64,000 nt of DNA from Myxococcales bacterium (GTDB lineage Bacteria; Myxococcota_A; Polyangia; Haliangiales; Haliangiaceae): contig JAQBQE010000036.1 of the NCBI GenBank assembly GCA_028287135.1, positions 1 through 64,000 on the forward strand. The letters run 5' to 3'. The notes below the pieces were generated by a model that saw only the letters and a program-made list of their open reading frames with translations, did no database searches and had not been told where the DNA came from. The position numbers and the translations under genes are program-made. Each line of letters opens with the position of its first letter. The stretch's first letter is position 1. This document shows positions 1 to 23,251 of the stretch, in pieces.

Positions 1-1
1 C

Positions 2-1963
2 GCTCCGGCGCCGCCGGCTCCGGCCGCTGCCTACGCACCTCCCACCCCGCAGGCGCCGCCCGCGCCGATGGCGCCGCAGCCGCAGTTCGGCTCGGGCCCC
101 GCGCCGATGGCCGGCGGTCCCGCCGCCTACGCAGCCCCGATGGCTCCCGCGCCGTCGGCGTACGCCGTCGGCGGTCTGCACAACCAGCAGTCGCAGGGCG
201 TCCGCCCGCCTCCCGGCATGGCCGGTGGTGGCGCGATTGGTGGTGGCCCTGCGCTGTACGGCACCGCGACGGCTTCGCCCGCTGGGTTCCAGCAGGCGAT
301 GGCGAGCGAGGCAGATGACCTCGGTGGCGCACGCGCCGTCGAGATCGCCGCGATGCTCGGCGACTCCGTCGTCAACGTGAAGCACTGCATGGACCCCCGC
401 GGTGGCAAGGTCAGCCCGACCACGTACGCGCTGTTCGCGATCGCCGCCGCGATGCTCGTGATGTCGGCCGTGTCGTTCTACATGGGCGTCGACAACGCGG
501 CCTACAACAAGGGTCGCTACGACTACGAGACCCAGGTCCTGAAGAAGCCCGGCTTCTCGGTCCGTCCGCGCCAGCTTCCGTTCGCGTACGACTGGATGAT
601 GCTCGGCGGTCTGTTCGTCGGCATCGGCCTCGCGACGTACGGCATGTCGCGCCGCCACTCGGAGAAGAAGAGCCCGTTCTATCGGATCGGCACCGCGCCG
701 GGTAACGAGTTCTCCACCGAGGGCGCGCCTTCGGCCGACTTCGCGCTCGTCTCGCCGCACGGCGACGACTTCGCGTTCAACTTCGCCCCCGGCATGGAAG
801 GCGAGATGATCGTCGGCGGTCAGTCGACGACGCTCCAGGAGCTCGCCTCGCAGGGCCGCACGACGATCTCGCCGATTCCATCGGGCGCGAAGATTCGCGT
901 TCGCGCCGGCAAGACCACGTTCCTCGTCTCCGCGGTTCCGCAGCCGCGCCGCCACGCGATGCCGCTGTTCGCTGCTCTCGAGAGCCGCGTGATGGCGTAC
1001 TTCGCCGGCTCGCTCGCCGTTCACCTCGGGTTCTGGCTCGTGCTTGAGCAGATCCCGGTCGAGGACAGCGGCGCGAACATCGACCTCGCCTCGCTCGAGG
1101 ACACGTCGACCCGCACCAACAGCGCATCGCAGGACGATCCGCCGCCCCCCGAGGAGGAGGACAAGCCCGAGGACGACAGCAGCGACGAGTCGGGCGGTAC
1201 GGGTACGGCCATGGCCCTCGAAGAGGGCAAGATGGGCAAGAAGGAGTCTGACCGCGCCGAGGGTCAGTACAAGATGAAGAAGGAGCAGGAGGACCCGCAG
1301 CTCGCGCGCCAGCAGGCGATCGACCAGGCGCGGAACGCCGGTATCCTCGGTTCGACCGCTCTGCAGCAGGGCGGAGCGTTCGCCTCGCTCACCGGCACCG
1401 GTGACATCTCCTCAGGCTTCGACGACGGCAACATCTACGGCGGTCTCCTCGGCAACGAGGCAGGCGAGATGAACGGCGGCTTCGGCTTCGGTCGCTCGGG
1501 CTTCGGTCCTGGCGGCGGCGGCACCGGCTGGGGCACGATCGGTACCGGCCGTTACGGCACGATCGGTCACGGCTCGGGTACGGGCTCGGGCTACGGCGTC
1601 GGTGGTGGTCGCGGTGGTATGCGCGGTCGCTCGGCCGCGGTGCCGACCGTCTCGATCGGGCAGCCGAACGCGCAGGGTGACCTCGATAAGGCGATCATCC
1701 GTCGCTACATCAAGCGCAACATCCAGAAGATCCAGTACTGCTACGAGAAGGAGCTGCTCGCGAAGCCGGGCCTCGCAGGCACGGTCATGACGCAGTTCTT
1801 CATCACGCCGAACGGCAACGTGCAGCAGTCGTCGGGCTCTGGCGTCGACGGCAACGTCGCGAGCTGCGTCGCTGGCGTCATCAAGGCCATCGAGTTCCCG
1901 AAGCCGAAGGGCGGCGGCGGCGTTCAGGTCAACTACCCGTTCACGTTCCGTCCCGCGGGCTGA
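2..1963 (+). CDS. AgmX/PglI C-terminal domain protein (5' truncated by window edge)
   Basis: Frame open from base 2 (APAPPAPAAAYAPP...), Pro/Ala/Gly-rich, TM segment, C-terminal IIRRYIKRNIQKIQYCYEKELLAKPGLAGTVMTQFFITPNGNV typical of AgmX/PglI/TonB-like C-terminal domain. Confidence 0.8.
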   Translation, partial: APAPPAPAAAYAPPTPQAPPAPMAPQPQFGSGPAPMAGGPAAYAAPMAPAPSAYAVGGLHNQQSQGVRPPPGMAGGGAIGGGPALYGTATASPAGFQQAMASEADDLGGARAVEIAAMLGDSVVNVKHCMDPRGGKVSPTTYALFAIAAAMLVMSAVSFYMGVDNAAYNKGRYDYETQVLKKPGFSVRPRQLPFAYDWMMLGGLFVGIGLATYGMSRRHSEKKSPFYRIGTAPGNEFSTEGAPSADFALVSPHGDDFAFNFAPGMEGEMIVGGQSTTLQELASQGRTTISPIPSGAKIRVRAGKTTFLVSAVPQPRRHAMPLFAALESRVMAYFAGSLAVHLGFWLVLEQIPVEDSGANIDLASLEDTSTRTNSASQDDPPPPEEEDKPEDDSSDESGGTGTAMALEEGKMGKKESDRAEGQYKMKKEQEDPQLARQQAIDQARNAGILGSTALQQGGAFASLTGTGDISSGFDDGNIYGGLLGNEAGEMNGGFGFGRSGFGPGGGGTGWGTIGTGRYGTIGHGSGTGSGYGVGGGRGGMRGRSAAVPTVSIGQPNAQGDLDKAIIRRYIKRNIQKIQYCYEKELLAKPGLAGTVMTQFFITPNGNVQQSSGSGVDGNVASCVAGVIKAIEFPKPKGGGGVQVNYPFTFRPAG

Positions 1964-1990
1964 TCGCTTCGTACGAGAAGCGGACAGCTG

Positions 1991-2030
1991 AACGCCAGCC
2001 ACCGAGAGGTCGCTGGCGTTCTCGTTTTTC
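1991..2030 (+). terminator. rho-independent terminator
   Basis: Stem aacgccagc/gctggcgtt followed by tctcgttttt, just after the 1963 stop. Confidence 0.8.
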
Positions 2031-2102
2031 GGAGTGTCACTGCAAGCGTTTGCAGCATGAGATGACTGGAAACCAATGCCGAAGCGATTTACCGTCTCGC
2101 CC

Positions 2103-3161
2103 ATGAAGCTCGGACTCCGTCTCGGCCTCCTGCTGGCACTCGTCGTGTCCCTCGCGGGTTGCCCCAACAAGTCGCGCAACGAGTCCGTCAAGAAGTCCAA
2201 CGAAGGCACGAAGGCCTACGGACAGAAGCAGTTCGAGACCGCGATCGAGAGCTACCTGAAGGCTGTCGATCTGTGGAAGGAAAACCACGTCGCCTGGTAC
2301 GGCCTGACCGGTGCGTACGTCGGCAAGAAGGACTGGGTCAAGGCATCGGACGCGATGCAGAACGCCGTCACGATCGCGCCCGAGCAGGCGATGTATCAGA
2401 TGGTCTACGGCTACACGCTGTACGAGAAGGCGATCTTCCAGGCGCGCGAGGATCAGGCGCGCCGCGAGAACAAGAAGCCCGAAGAGGTCACGCCCGACCT
2501 CACCGCGGTCAACTTCGAGAAGCCGCGCCAGTACCTGCAGAAGGCGGTCGAGCTCAACCCCGAGCTGTGGCGCGCGCACTACTACCTCGGTCGGATCTAT
2601 CGCGACACCGACAAGCCGAAGGAGGCCGCGGAGGCCCTGACCAAGGCGGTCTCGTTCGCGCCTTCGATTCCGGAGCCGTGGATCGCGCTCGGCGAGCTCT
2701 ATCGCAAGTGGGACTACTCGGAGCAGGCGCTCGCGGTCGCGCAGCAGGGCGCTGCGGTCGTGCCCGGTGCGAACGAGGTCTCGGACATCTGGTACGTCGT
2801 CGGCATGGCGTATGACGACAAGCGCCTCGACGACAAGGCGATCGAGTCGTTCGACAAGGCGCTCGAGAGCCGCCCCGATAACCACAAGGCGAAGTTCCAG
2901 CGCGGCCAGGCGTACTTCCGCAAGGGCGAGTACACGAAGGCGAAGAAGGACCTCGAGGACTTCTCGAAGTCGGGCGGCGCGTCGGTCGAGTTTGCCAAGC
3001 AGCAGGCGAGCAAGATGCTGCTCGATATCGCGGCGAAGTCCTTCACGCAGCAGAACACGCCGGGTGGCGCGGAGAAGCCGTCGGGCCCGTCGGGCGCAAA
3101 GATGACCCCCGAGCAGATGCTCGAGGACGCGAAGGCCAAGAAGGCCGCCGCCGGAAATTGA
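2103..3161 (+). CDS. TPR-repeat lipoprotein
   Basis: ORF 2076-3161; internal ATG gives lipobox MKLGLRLGLLLALVVSLAGCPNK, then several TPR motifs. Confidence 0.85.
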   Translation: MKLGLRLGLLLALVVSLAGCPNKSRNESVKKSNEGTKAYGQKQFETAIESYLKAVDLWKENHVAWYGLTGAYVGKKDWVKASDAMQNAVTIAPEQAMYQMVYGYTLYEKAIFQAREDQARRENKKPEEVTPDLTAVNFEKPRQYLQKAVELNPELWRAHYYLGRIYRDTDKPKEAAEALTKAVSFAPSIPEPWIALGELYRKWDYSEQALAVAQQGAAVVPGANEVSDIWYVVGMAYDDKRLDDKAIESFDKALESRPDNHKAKFQRGQAYFRKGEYTKAKKDLEDFSKSGGASVEFAKQQASKMLLDIAAKSFTQQNTPGGAEKPSGPSGAKMTPEQMLEDAKAKKAAAGN

Positions 3162-3194
3162 TCCACGGGCGCGCTCCGCGCCGTGATCGCGACA

Positions 3195-3226
3195 ACGCCT
3201 CGGCCTCGGCCGGGGCGTCTTTTTTT
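3195..3226 (+). terminator. rho-independent terminator
   Basis: Stem acgcctcggc/gccggggcgt with 4-nt loop followed by ctttttttg. Confidence 0.85.
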
Positions 3227-3308
3227 GCCCGGGCGTTGCGGCATGGCGGAACCGCCAAGGCCCCGCAGCGCAGGGCGTTCCATCCCGGATTCCGGATTTC
3301 GCTCCTGG

Positions 3309-3340
3309 GAGATCAACCGCCAAGGCGCCGCGGACGCCAG
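3309..3340 (+). repeat. 32-bp repeat copy R1 (gagatcaaccgccaaggcgccgcggacgccag)
   Basis: Identical to 3466-3497; inverted copies at 3907-3938 and 3987-4018. Confidence 0.95.
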
Positions 3341-3414
3341 CGGAACGCAATCCAGGCGCTCTCGGCGCGCCGGAGCCTCTGGATTGGATCGGCTCGAAGG
3401 GCCAGCAGCGCCAC

Positions 3415-3882
3415 GTGTGCAGATCTCAGCAACCGGGAGCCTCTGTCTTCGATAGGGCTCAGATGGAGATCAACCGCCAAGGCGCCGCGGACGCCAGAGA
3501 ACCGAGAGCCGAGTTGGATCAGTGGGCGCGAGCAGTCATCACTGCCGCGATCGAAGTTCACCGCGCGCTCGGGCCCGGATTTCTCGAATCCGTCTATGAG
3601 GACGCCATGATCATCGAGCTCGCGACATTGAACCTCGCGACCGAGCGACAGGTGGTCTTCCCCATCGCCTACAGAAACCGGGTGATCAGCGAGGCACGTC
3701 TTGATCTGTTGATCGAGGGAGAGCTCGTCGTAGAGCGCAAAGCAGTGAGCGCCTTGGTGCCGCTACACACGGCGCAGATGATCTCGTATCTCAAGGCCGG
3801 AGCGTTCCAGCTCGGGCTCCTCATCAACTTCAATGTGACGTTTCTCCGGCAGGGCATCCGCCGCGTGATCTGGAATCGCTGA
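3415..3882 (+). CDS. GxxExxY family protein (PD-(D/E)XK-like)
   Basis: AAIEVHRALGPGFLESVYEDAMIIEL...DLLIEGELVVERKAVSALVPLHTAQMISYLKAG; true start may lie inside the ORF. Confidence 0.85.
   Translation: MCRSQQPGASVFDRAQMEINRQGAADAREPRAELDQWARAVITAAIEVHRALGPGFLESVYEDAMIIELATLNLATERQVVFPIAYRNRVISEARLDLLIEGELVVERKAVSALVPLHTAQMISYLKAGAFQLGLLINFNVTFLRQGIRRVIWNR
3466..3497 (+). repeat. 32-bp repeat copy R2
   Basis: Same 32-bp sequence, at the 5' end of the GxxExxY ORF. Confidence 0.95.
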
Positions 3883-3906
3883 CGTTTCGATCTCAGAGCC
3901 GATCCT

Positions 3907-3938
3907 CCGGCGTCCGCGGCGCCTTGGCGGTTGATCTC
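3907..3938 (-). repeat. 32-bp repeat copy R3, inverted
   Basis: ccggcgtccgcggcgccttggcggttgatctc, one mismatch to the reverse complement of R1. Confidence 0.9.
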
Positions 3939-3986
3939 AGAATCCGCGCGGTCCGGAATCCCAAAGCTCCTGCAGTGCACCGTCTC

Positions 3987-4018
3987 CTGGCGTCCGCGGC
4001 GCCTTGGCGGTCGATCTC
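3987..4018 (-). repeat. 32-bp repeat copy R4, inverted
   Basis: ctggcgtccgcggcgccttggcggtcgatctc, one mismatch to the reverse complement of R1. Confidence 0.9.
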
Positions 4019-4143
4019 CGAACCCGCGCGGTCCCGACCGATGATTGCTGCGAAACGCTCCCCCCTGGCGTTGCATCTGTCCTGGCGGTTGATGGCTCGG
4101 GGAGCCACGACGACGGCCTTGGCGGTGCGATGATGGCGGCCAC

Positions 4144-6276
4144 GGGATCGGCGAGATCATCAAGGACTTCAAGATCACCAGCCTCCTCGGTCGAGGCGGG
4201 ATGGGCGAGGTCTACGTCGGCACGCAGCAGATCGTACAGACCCGCGTCGCGATCAAGGTCCTGCGCGAGGACATCTCGAACGACCGCAAGCACGTGCAGC
4301 GGTTCTTCAACGAGGCGATCACCGCGAGCAAGATCAAGCACGCGGGGATCGTGAACATCTTCGACGTCGGCTTTCACGGCGAGCGCGCGTTCCTGATCAT
4401 GGAGCACCTCGAGGGCGAGTCGCTCGCCTCGCGGATCAAGCGACCGCCGCGGATCGCACTCGGCGAGATCATCGACACCAGCGCGCAGCTCGCGAGCATC
4501 CTCGAGGCGACACACGCGGCCGGCATCACGCACCGCGACCTCAAGCCCGACAACATCTTCGTCACGACGGACGCCGAGCTCGCGAGCAAGCGCCGGATCA
4601 AGGTCCTCGATTTCGGGATCGCGAAGCTCAGCGCGACCGCGGCGGCCGGTCCCGAAGCGACCGCGATGACGTTGACCAACAGCTCGATGGGCACGCCGGC
4701 GTACATGGCGCCGGAGCAGTGGGTCGATGCCGCGAGCGCCGATGCGCGCGCCGACATCTACGCGCTCGGCTGCGTGATCTTCGAGCTGTGCTGTGGTCGG
4801 CCGCCGTTCGTGGCGAGCACGCACGCGGAGGCATGCGCGAAGCACCTCCACGAGGTCGCGCCCCGCGTCCACGATCTGGTCGCCGAGCTGCCCGCCTCGA
4901 TCGACGCGCTGGTCGTGCGGACGCTCGCGAAGAAGCCCGACGAGCGCCCGCCGATCCGCGAGGTCGTCGCCGTGGTCGCCGCGCTGCGCGTCCAGCATGC
5001 GCCGGCGGGGAAGGGGGCCGCGGCCGCGGAGGGCGAGCTGGGGAGCGCTGCCACCGTGGCGCCGTCGGGCGCGCCGCAAGGAGGAGTCGATGCCCGTTCC
5101 ACGCCACCCGCGTCGAGCGCCGTAGCGAACGCGGTCACGGCGAAGGGCGGACCCGACTCGCGGCCGGTCGGCGTGGCGGTCGTCGATGAGGGCAGCGCGG
5201 CGGCTGCGGTGACCGTGCGCGGAGGTGACGCCGATGGTGCTCCTTCGCGCGCGCCCGCGATGTTCAGCCGGTCGATGACGATCGCGGGGCTCGGCGCGCT
5301 CGCCCTCGCAGGTGCGGTCGTGTTCACCACGCTGCGCAGCCACGAGCGCCCGGCCCCGCCCACGCCGCCGACGAAGCCGGTCACGACCACGACAGCCACC
5401 GCCGGTTCGACGGGGACCGCGGTGGTACCGGTCACCGCGATCGATGCCACCGCGGCGATCGCGCCTCCACCGGGGTGCCCCGACGGCATGGTGCGGGTCC
5501 CCGCGAGCGAGCTCGCGATGGGCACGGACAACGGCATGGACTGGGAGAAGCCGGTCCACAGCGTCACGATCTCGGCGCCGTACTGCATCGATCGCACCGA
5601 GGTCACCGTCGGCGCGTACGCCGCGTGCGTGGCGCAGGGCGCGTGCAGGCCGGCGCCGACGGCCGTGAACATCGAGACGATGGACGCCGAGAAGCACCAG
5701 AAGTACTCGATGTTCTGCACCGGCAGCCGCGAGGACCGGCTCGACCATCCGATCAACTGCGTCGCGTGGGAGCACGCGAACGCGTACTGCACGTTCGCGA
5801 GCAAGCGACTACCCACGGAGGCGGAGTGGGAGCTCGCCGCGCGCGGCACCGACGGGCGTCGCTATCCGTGGGGCAACGAGCCACCGAACGCGACCAAGCT
5901 CAACCTCTGCGGCGCGGAGTGTCGCGCGTATGCCAAGCGGATCCACGGCTTCAACTGGTACGTCGCCTACGAGGACGATGACGGGTGGGGTGGCACCGCT
6001 CCGGTCGGTAGCTTCCCGGGTGGGGCGAGCCCGTTCGGCGCGCTCGACATGGCGGGCAACGTCGCCGAGTGGACCGCCGACTGGTACGAGCCGTACGACG
6101 AAACGCCGGTGACCGATCCGCGGGGGCCGCGCGCCGGCATCCACCGGGCGGTCCGGGATACGTCGTGGCGCGACGCCAAGATCGACTTCGCTCGGTCGAC
6201 CCACCGGATCCGTCCCCCACCGACGAGGATCGACGATCAGATCGGGTTCCGCTGCGCCCGCGCGACCGACCCTTGA
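4144..6276 (+). CDS. Ser/Thr protein kinase with C-terminal SUMF1/FGE-like domain (5' end uncertain)
   Basis: Kinase motifs VAIKVL, HRDLKPDN, DFG, APEQ; TM segment; C-terminal GCPDGMVRVPASELAMGTDNG...DMAGNVAEWTADWY...IGFRCARATD. ORF track starts at 4201, inside the glycine loop LLGRGGMGEVY. Confidence 0.85.
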   Translation, partial: GIGEIIKDFKITSLLGRGGMGEVYVGTQQIVQTRVAIKVLREDISNDRKHVQRFFNEAITASKIKHAGIVNIFDVGFHGERAFLIMEHLEGESLASRIKRPPRIALGEIIDTSAQLASILEATHAAGITHRDLKPDNIFVTTDAELASKRRIKVLDFGIAKLSATAAAGPEATAMTLTNSSMGTPAYMAPEQWVDAASADARADIYALGCVIFELCCGRPPFVASTHAEACAKHLHEVAPRVHDLVAELPASIDALVVRTLAKKPDERPPIREVVAVVAALRVQHAPAGKGAAAAEGELGSAATVAPSGAPQGGVDARSTPPASSAVANAVTAKGGPDSRPVGVAVVDEGSAAAAVTVRGGDADGAPSRAPAMFSRSMTIAGLGALALAGAVVFTTLRSHERPAPPTPPTKPVTTTTATAGSTGTAVVPVTAIDATAAIAPPPGCPDGMVRVPASELAMGTDNGMDWEKPVHSVTISAPYCIDRTEVTVGAYAACVAQGACRPAPTAVNIETMDAEKHQKYSMFCTGSREDRLDHPINCVAWEHANAYCTFASKRLPTEAEWELAARGTDGRRYPWGNEPPNATKLNLCGAECRAYAKRIHGFNWYVAYEDDDGWGGTAPVGSFPGGASPFGALDMAGNVAEWTADWYEPYDETPVTDPRGPRAGIHRAVRDTSWRDAKIDFARSTHRIRPPPTRIDDQIGFRCARATDP

Positions 6277-6346
6277 TCACTCGCCCACACATGTCTGCTG
6301 GGTCTTTCATTTCGGCCCTCGCGACCCCGCGTATAGACTGACAGGG

Positions 6347-7501
6347 ATGAAGTCATGTTTCGCTGTCGCACTGTTCGGGCTCCTGGTCGGGTGTGGCGGG
6401 AAGTCCGGGGGAAACGTCGACGGCGGCGGCGATGACGTCGACGCGAGCGCGGCGTGCACCGACAGCTCGGAGTGCAGCGCCGAGACGCCGGTCTGTCACT
6501 CGAGCGGAAGCTGTGTGCAGTGCGAGACCAGCGCCGACTGCTCCGATCCGACACCGGTGTGCAGCAACACGACGTGCACCGCCTCGTGCGCGGGTACCGA
6601 GGTCGCCGCCGACTTCGTCACGGTCCCGTCGGACATCATCTTCGTCGTCGACCAGTCGGGGTCGATGAACCAGGAGACGCAGTACGTACAGGCGAAGATC
6701 AACGACTTCGCGGCGCTGATCAACGCGAGCAGCATCGACTATCGCGTGGTCATGATCGCCCGGTCCACCGGCGGCAACGCGATCTGCGTTCCCCCGCCGC
6801 TCGGTGGCCCGTCGTGTGGCAACAACACGCGGTTCCGGCTCGTCAACCAGTACGTCGATAGCAACAACGGCCCATCCCTCGCGATCAGCCGCTACTCGAT
6901 GTACTCCGACTTCCTGCGGCCCGAGGCGGGCAAGCATTTCGTGTTCGTCACGGACGACAACAGCAACACCTCGGCCGCGAGCTTCATGTCCCAGCTCCAG
7001 GCGCTGCAGCCGGCGGGGATGTTCACCGGCGCCAAGATCCACGGCATCTACGCGTTCGGCACCGCGGGTGTCGGGTGCACCGGGGCGTTCGGCTCGGGCG
7101 CGGCGGACGGCACGGTCTACACGACGTTGATCTCGCAGACCGGCGGTGCCTCCGGCGTGATCTGCACCGGCGACTGGACGCAGGTGTTCAACGACATCAC
7201 CGCGGCGGTCGTCTCGGGCTCGCAGGTGTCCTGTGACCTGACGCTGCCGACGCCGCCGATGGGCGAGACGCTCGATCCGACCAAGGTCAACGTGAAGTAC
7301 CAGATGGGCGGCGTCGCGCCGGGCCAGACCCTGCCGCAGGTCCCGACCGCGGGTGACTGCGCGGCGGCCGGCGGCTGGTACTACGACGACAACACCACGC
7401 CGACGACGATCACGCTGTGCCCGGCGACCTGCACGAATGTGCAGAACGATCCCGCAGCCAACGTGAAGGTCGAGTTCGGCTGCTCGACCCAAATCTTCTA
7501 G
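6347..7501 (+). CDS. lipoprotein with VWA-like domain
   Basis: Lipobox GLLVGCGGKSGG; MIDAS-like SDIIFVVDQSGSMNQE; Cys-rich N-terminus. Confidence 0.8.
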   Translation: MKSCFAVALFGLLVGCGGKSGGNVDGGGDDVDASAACTDSSECSAETPVCHSSGSCVQCETSADCSDPTPVCSNTTCTASCAGTEVAADFVTVPSDIIFVVDQSGSMNQETQYVQAKINDFAALINASSIDYRVVMIARSTGGNAICVPPPLGGPSCGNNTRFRLVNQYVDSNNGPSLAISRYSMYSDFLRPEAGKHFVFVTDDNSNTSAASFMSQLQALQPAGMFTGAKIHGIYAFGTAGVGCTGAFGSGAADGTVYTTLISQTGGASGVICTGDWTQVFNDITAAVVSGSQVSCDLTLPTPPMGETLDPTKVNVKYQMGGVAPGQTLPQVPTAGDCAAAGGWYYDDNTTPTTITLCPATCTNVQNDPAANVKVEFGCSTQIF

Positions 7502-7837
7502 CGGGCGGCCGGGACGATCTCGGCAGCTCCGGCACCACCCCGCGGGTGAAATCGACCTGCCGGGACGCCGCCTACCGTCGTTTGCCTAGGGAATGCTCGC
7601 GCAACGGGCTCGCCGCGAACGAATCGGGTTTTACCCCGCCCAGCGACGACGTTGGCGTGTTTCACTGAGGGCGCTACACGGCTTCTTCCGTCGCGGAGCG
7701 TGACGGATGTGGGGACCGCCGATCACGGCGAAAAGAAAGCGCGCGGCGCCTCCGCCAACTGGCTAACGTGCCGTGATATAAGCCTCAGAGGATGTGGGTA
7801 GGGGTTTTCTCTTTGTTTGCGGGAGGATAGTCCGCAG

Positions 7838-19816
<11,979 letters not shown>

Positions 19817-19836
19817 TCGATCACGTTGGTGACCTC

Positions 19837-19870
19837 ACGGCCTCGGCATCTGCCGGGGCCGTTGTCGTTT
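19837..19870 (+). terminator. probable rho-independent terminator
   Basis: acggcctcggca-tc-tgccggggccgt hairpin followed by tgtcgttt. Confidence 0.6.
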
Positions 19871-19943
19871 GGTGGCGCGAACTGGTCACGCGATGTCGCA
19901 TCGTGGACGCGACCCTCCCTGGGAGGCCTTCGTCCGGACCGAC

Positions 19944-20258
19944 ATGAAGATCGCTGGCATCCTCCTCATCCTCGCCGCCCTGATCGGAGGCGGCATCATC
20001 CTCTCGGACACCATCCCGGGCTGGATGCGCAACCGTGACTACCTCACGCGCGCCCGCGCCGAGGCTGCAGTGAAGCAGCAGAAGCTCGAGTCGCTCGGCC
20101 CCACCGCCAACGAGAGCCAGATCCGGAACGCGATGTCGTCGGCGGAGCACGCGGTATCGAGCATCCGCAGCGCGGAGGACGGCATCGTTCGTCGTCGCAA
20201 CGAGACCCTGCTGTTCGGCGGCGGCGCGCTCGCCGTGCTCGCGCTCGGGGCGGCCTGA
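19944..20258 (+). CDS. small membrane protein, hypothetical
   Basis: MKIAGILLILAALIGGGIILSDTIPGW..., TM at both ends. Confidence 0.6.
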   Translation: MKIAGILLILAALIGGGIILSDTIPGWMRNRDYLTRARAEAAVKQQKLESLGPTANESQIRNAMSSAEHAVSSIRSAEDGIVRRRNETLLFGGGALAVLALGAA

Positions 20259-20259
20259 C

Positions 20260-20868
20260 ATGTTCCTCGACGGGAACCGGTTCCTCGCGCTCGCTCTCTC
20301 GCTGTGCGTCGTCACGGGCTGCAAGGACGGTGACGACAAGGCCGGCTCCGAGGCCGCCGAGGCCGTCGAAGCGCCGTCGCCGCCGCGAGCCATGGGACAG
20401 GGCTGGACACTCCGGCAGGAGGGGACGCAGTACGTCGCATCCAACGACGCGTACTCCCTCCGCTTGCCGACCAAGCCTGACGTCAGGGCCACTGCCACCG
20501 AGCTCCACGTCCGCAGCAAGAGCGCGGACGGCAAGACCGAGTACGGCTTCTACTTCGCGGTCGCTCCGAAGGACCGCCCGTTCGATGGCGATCGCGCGGC
20601 CGAGATCGGGATCACGGCGTTCGGTCAGACCTTCGATCTCATGCTCGGTCCGGCGGCGGAGAAGACGAAACGACTCGGCGTCCCGGCCCGCGACTTCAAC
20701 GGCGCGTACTCGGGCGGCGGTGCGATGCAGGAGATCCACGGCACCTCGCTCGCAGATCCGGCGAGCAAGACCGTGCTCGTGGTGTTCGCGTTTCGCCCCG
20801 AGAAGACGGATCCCAGCACCACGCAGCCCTTCCTCGACTCGCTCGCGGCCGCGACCAGGCGCCCGTAG
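20260..20868 (+). CDS. putative lipoprotein, hypothetical
   Basis: Signal/lipobox LALSLCVVTGCKDGDD; adjacent to the upstream ORF. Confidence 0.65.
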   Translation: MFLDGNRFLALALSLCVVTGCKDGDDKAGSEAAEAVEAPSPPRAMGQGWTLRQEGTQYVASNDAYSLRLPTKPDVRATATELHVRSKSADGKTEYGFYFAVAPKDRPFDGDRAAEIGITAFGQTFDLMLGPAAEKTKRLGVPARDFNGAYSGGGAMQEIHGTSLADPASKTVLVVFAFRPEKTDPSTTQPFLDSLAAATRRP

Positions 20869-20880
20869 CGTCGTTTTCCG

Positions 20881-21162
20881 TCAGCGCCGGGCGCGGATCT
20901 GTTCGCACAGCGCTGCCGGTTCGCGAACCAGGGGAACCCGCGTGCCGATGTGGGCGCCCAGCGTGAACGGGTTCTCGCGTGGCACCACGATGTAGCGGTC
21001 GAGGCCGCAGTGGAGGATCTCGGGGGAGACCTCTGCATCGAGGCGCGCGGTCGTGGTCACCGAGCGACCGTGGACATCGACCACATGGACCGGGGTGCTC
21101 GACGACGTGGTCGCGCAGCCAGCGGTGACGGAGGCGACGAGGGCGAACAGGAGGGTGCGCAT
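20881..21162 (-). CDS. small lipoprotein, hypothetical
   Basis: MRTLLFALVASVTAGCATTSSS lipobox. Confidence 0.5.
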   Translation of the reverse strand: MRTLLFALVASVTAGCATTSSSTPVHVVDVHGRSVTTTARLDAEVSPEILHCGLDRYIVVPRENPFTLGAHIGTRVPLVREPAALCEQIRARR

Positions 21163-21310
21163 CCCTCGAGTATGCGGGACCCGCGGGCCGGGCGGCGAGG
21201 GTGACGTTTCAGGACCTCCTGACCACGCGAGGCCCGACCTTCTCGGTGCGACAGGGGCTAGCGAGGCTTCTTGGCGCCGGCCCGGGCGACCCGCTTGGGA
21301 GCCGCTCAGC

Positions 21311-22933
<1,623 letters not shown>

Positions 22934-23124
22934 CGAAGACTCAGAACCGCTCGACGATGGTAGACCCGACCCCGGCGATGAGTAAAGCAACGATCCAGAC
23001 CAACTCCTTGCCCTAATTCGGAAAACTGCGCCGGGAGTGGTGGGGATCCAACAGCCCCCTCTTGTGATCCAGCCGCTCCTGTGGCATTTGTTTCGCCCCG
23101 ACCAGCTGCCGGTCGGGACCACAC

Positions 23125-23209
23125 GCGATCGTGGCGGAATTGGTAGACGCGCTGGTCTCAGGTGCCAGTAGGTAACTCTGTGGGGGTTCGAGTCCCCCCG
23201 ATCGCACCA
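23125..23209 (+). tRNA. tRNA-Leu (CAG)
   Basis: Acceptor gcgatcg/cgatcgc, anticodon loop ctCAGgt, T-arm gggggttcgagtccccc, encoded ACCA. Confidence 0.95.
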
Positions 23210-23246
23210 CGGGGAGTGAAGTAACCCTTCACTCCCCGTTCTTTTT
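23210..23246 (+). terminator. terminator after tRNA-Leu
   Basis: cggggagtgaag/cttcactccccg hairpin followed by ttcttttt. Confidence 0.9.
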
Positions 23247-23251
23247 GCCCG

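Noticed and set aside
5937-6310. Arg/Ser-rich overlapping ORFs throughout the window (many +1/-1 frames)
   Set aside because: Typical off-frame translations of high-GC coding DNA; no motifs or plausible initiation contexts.
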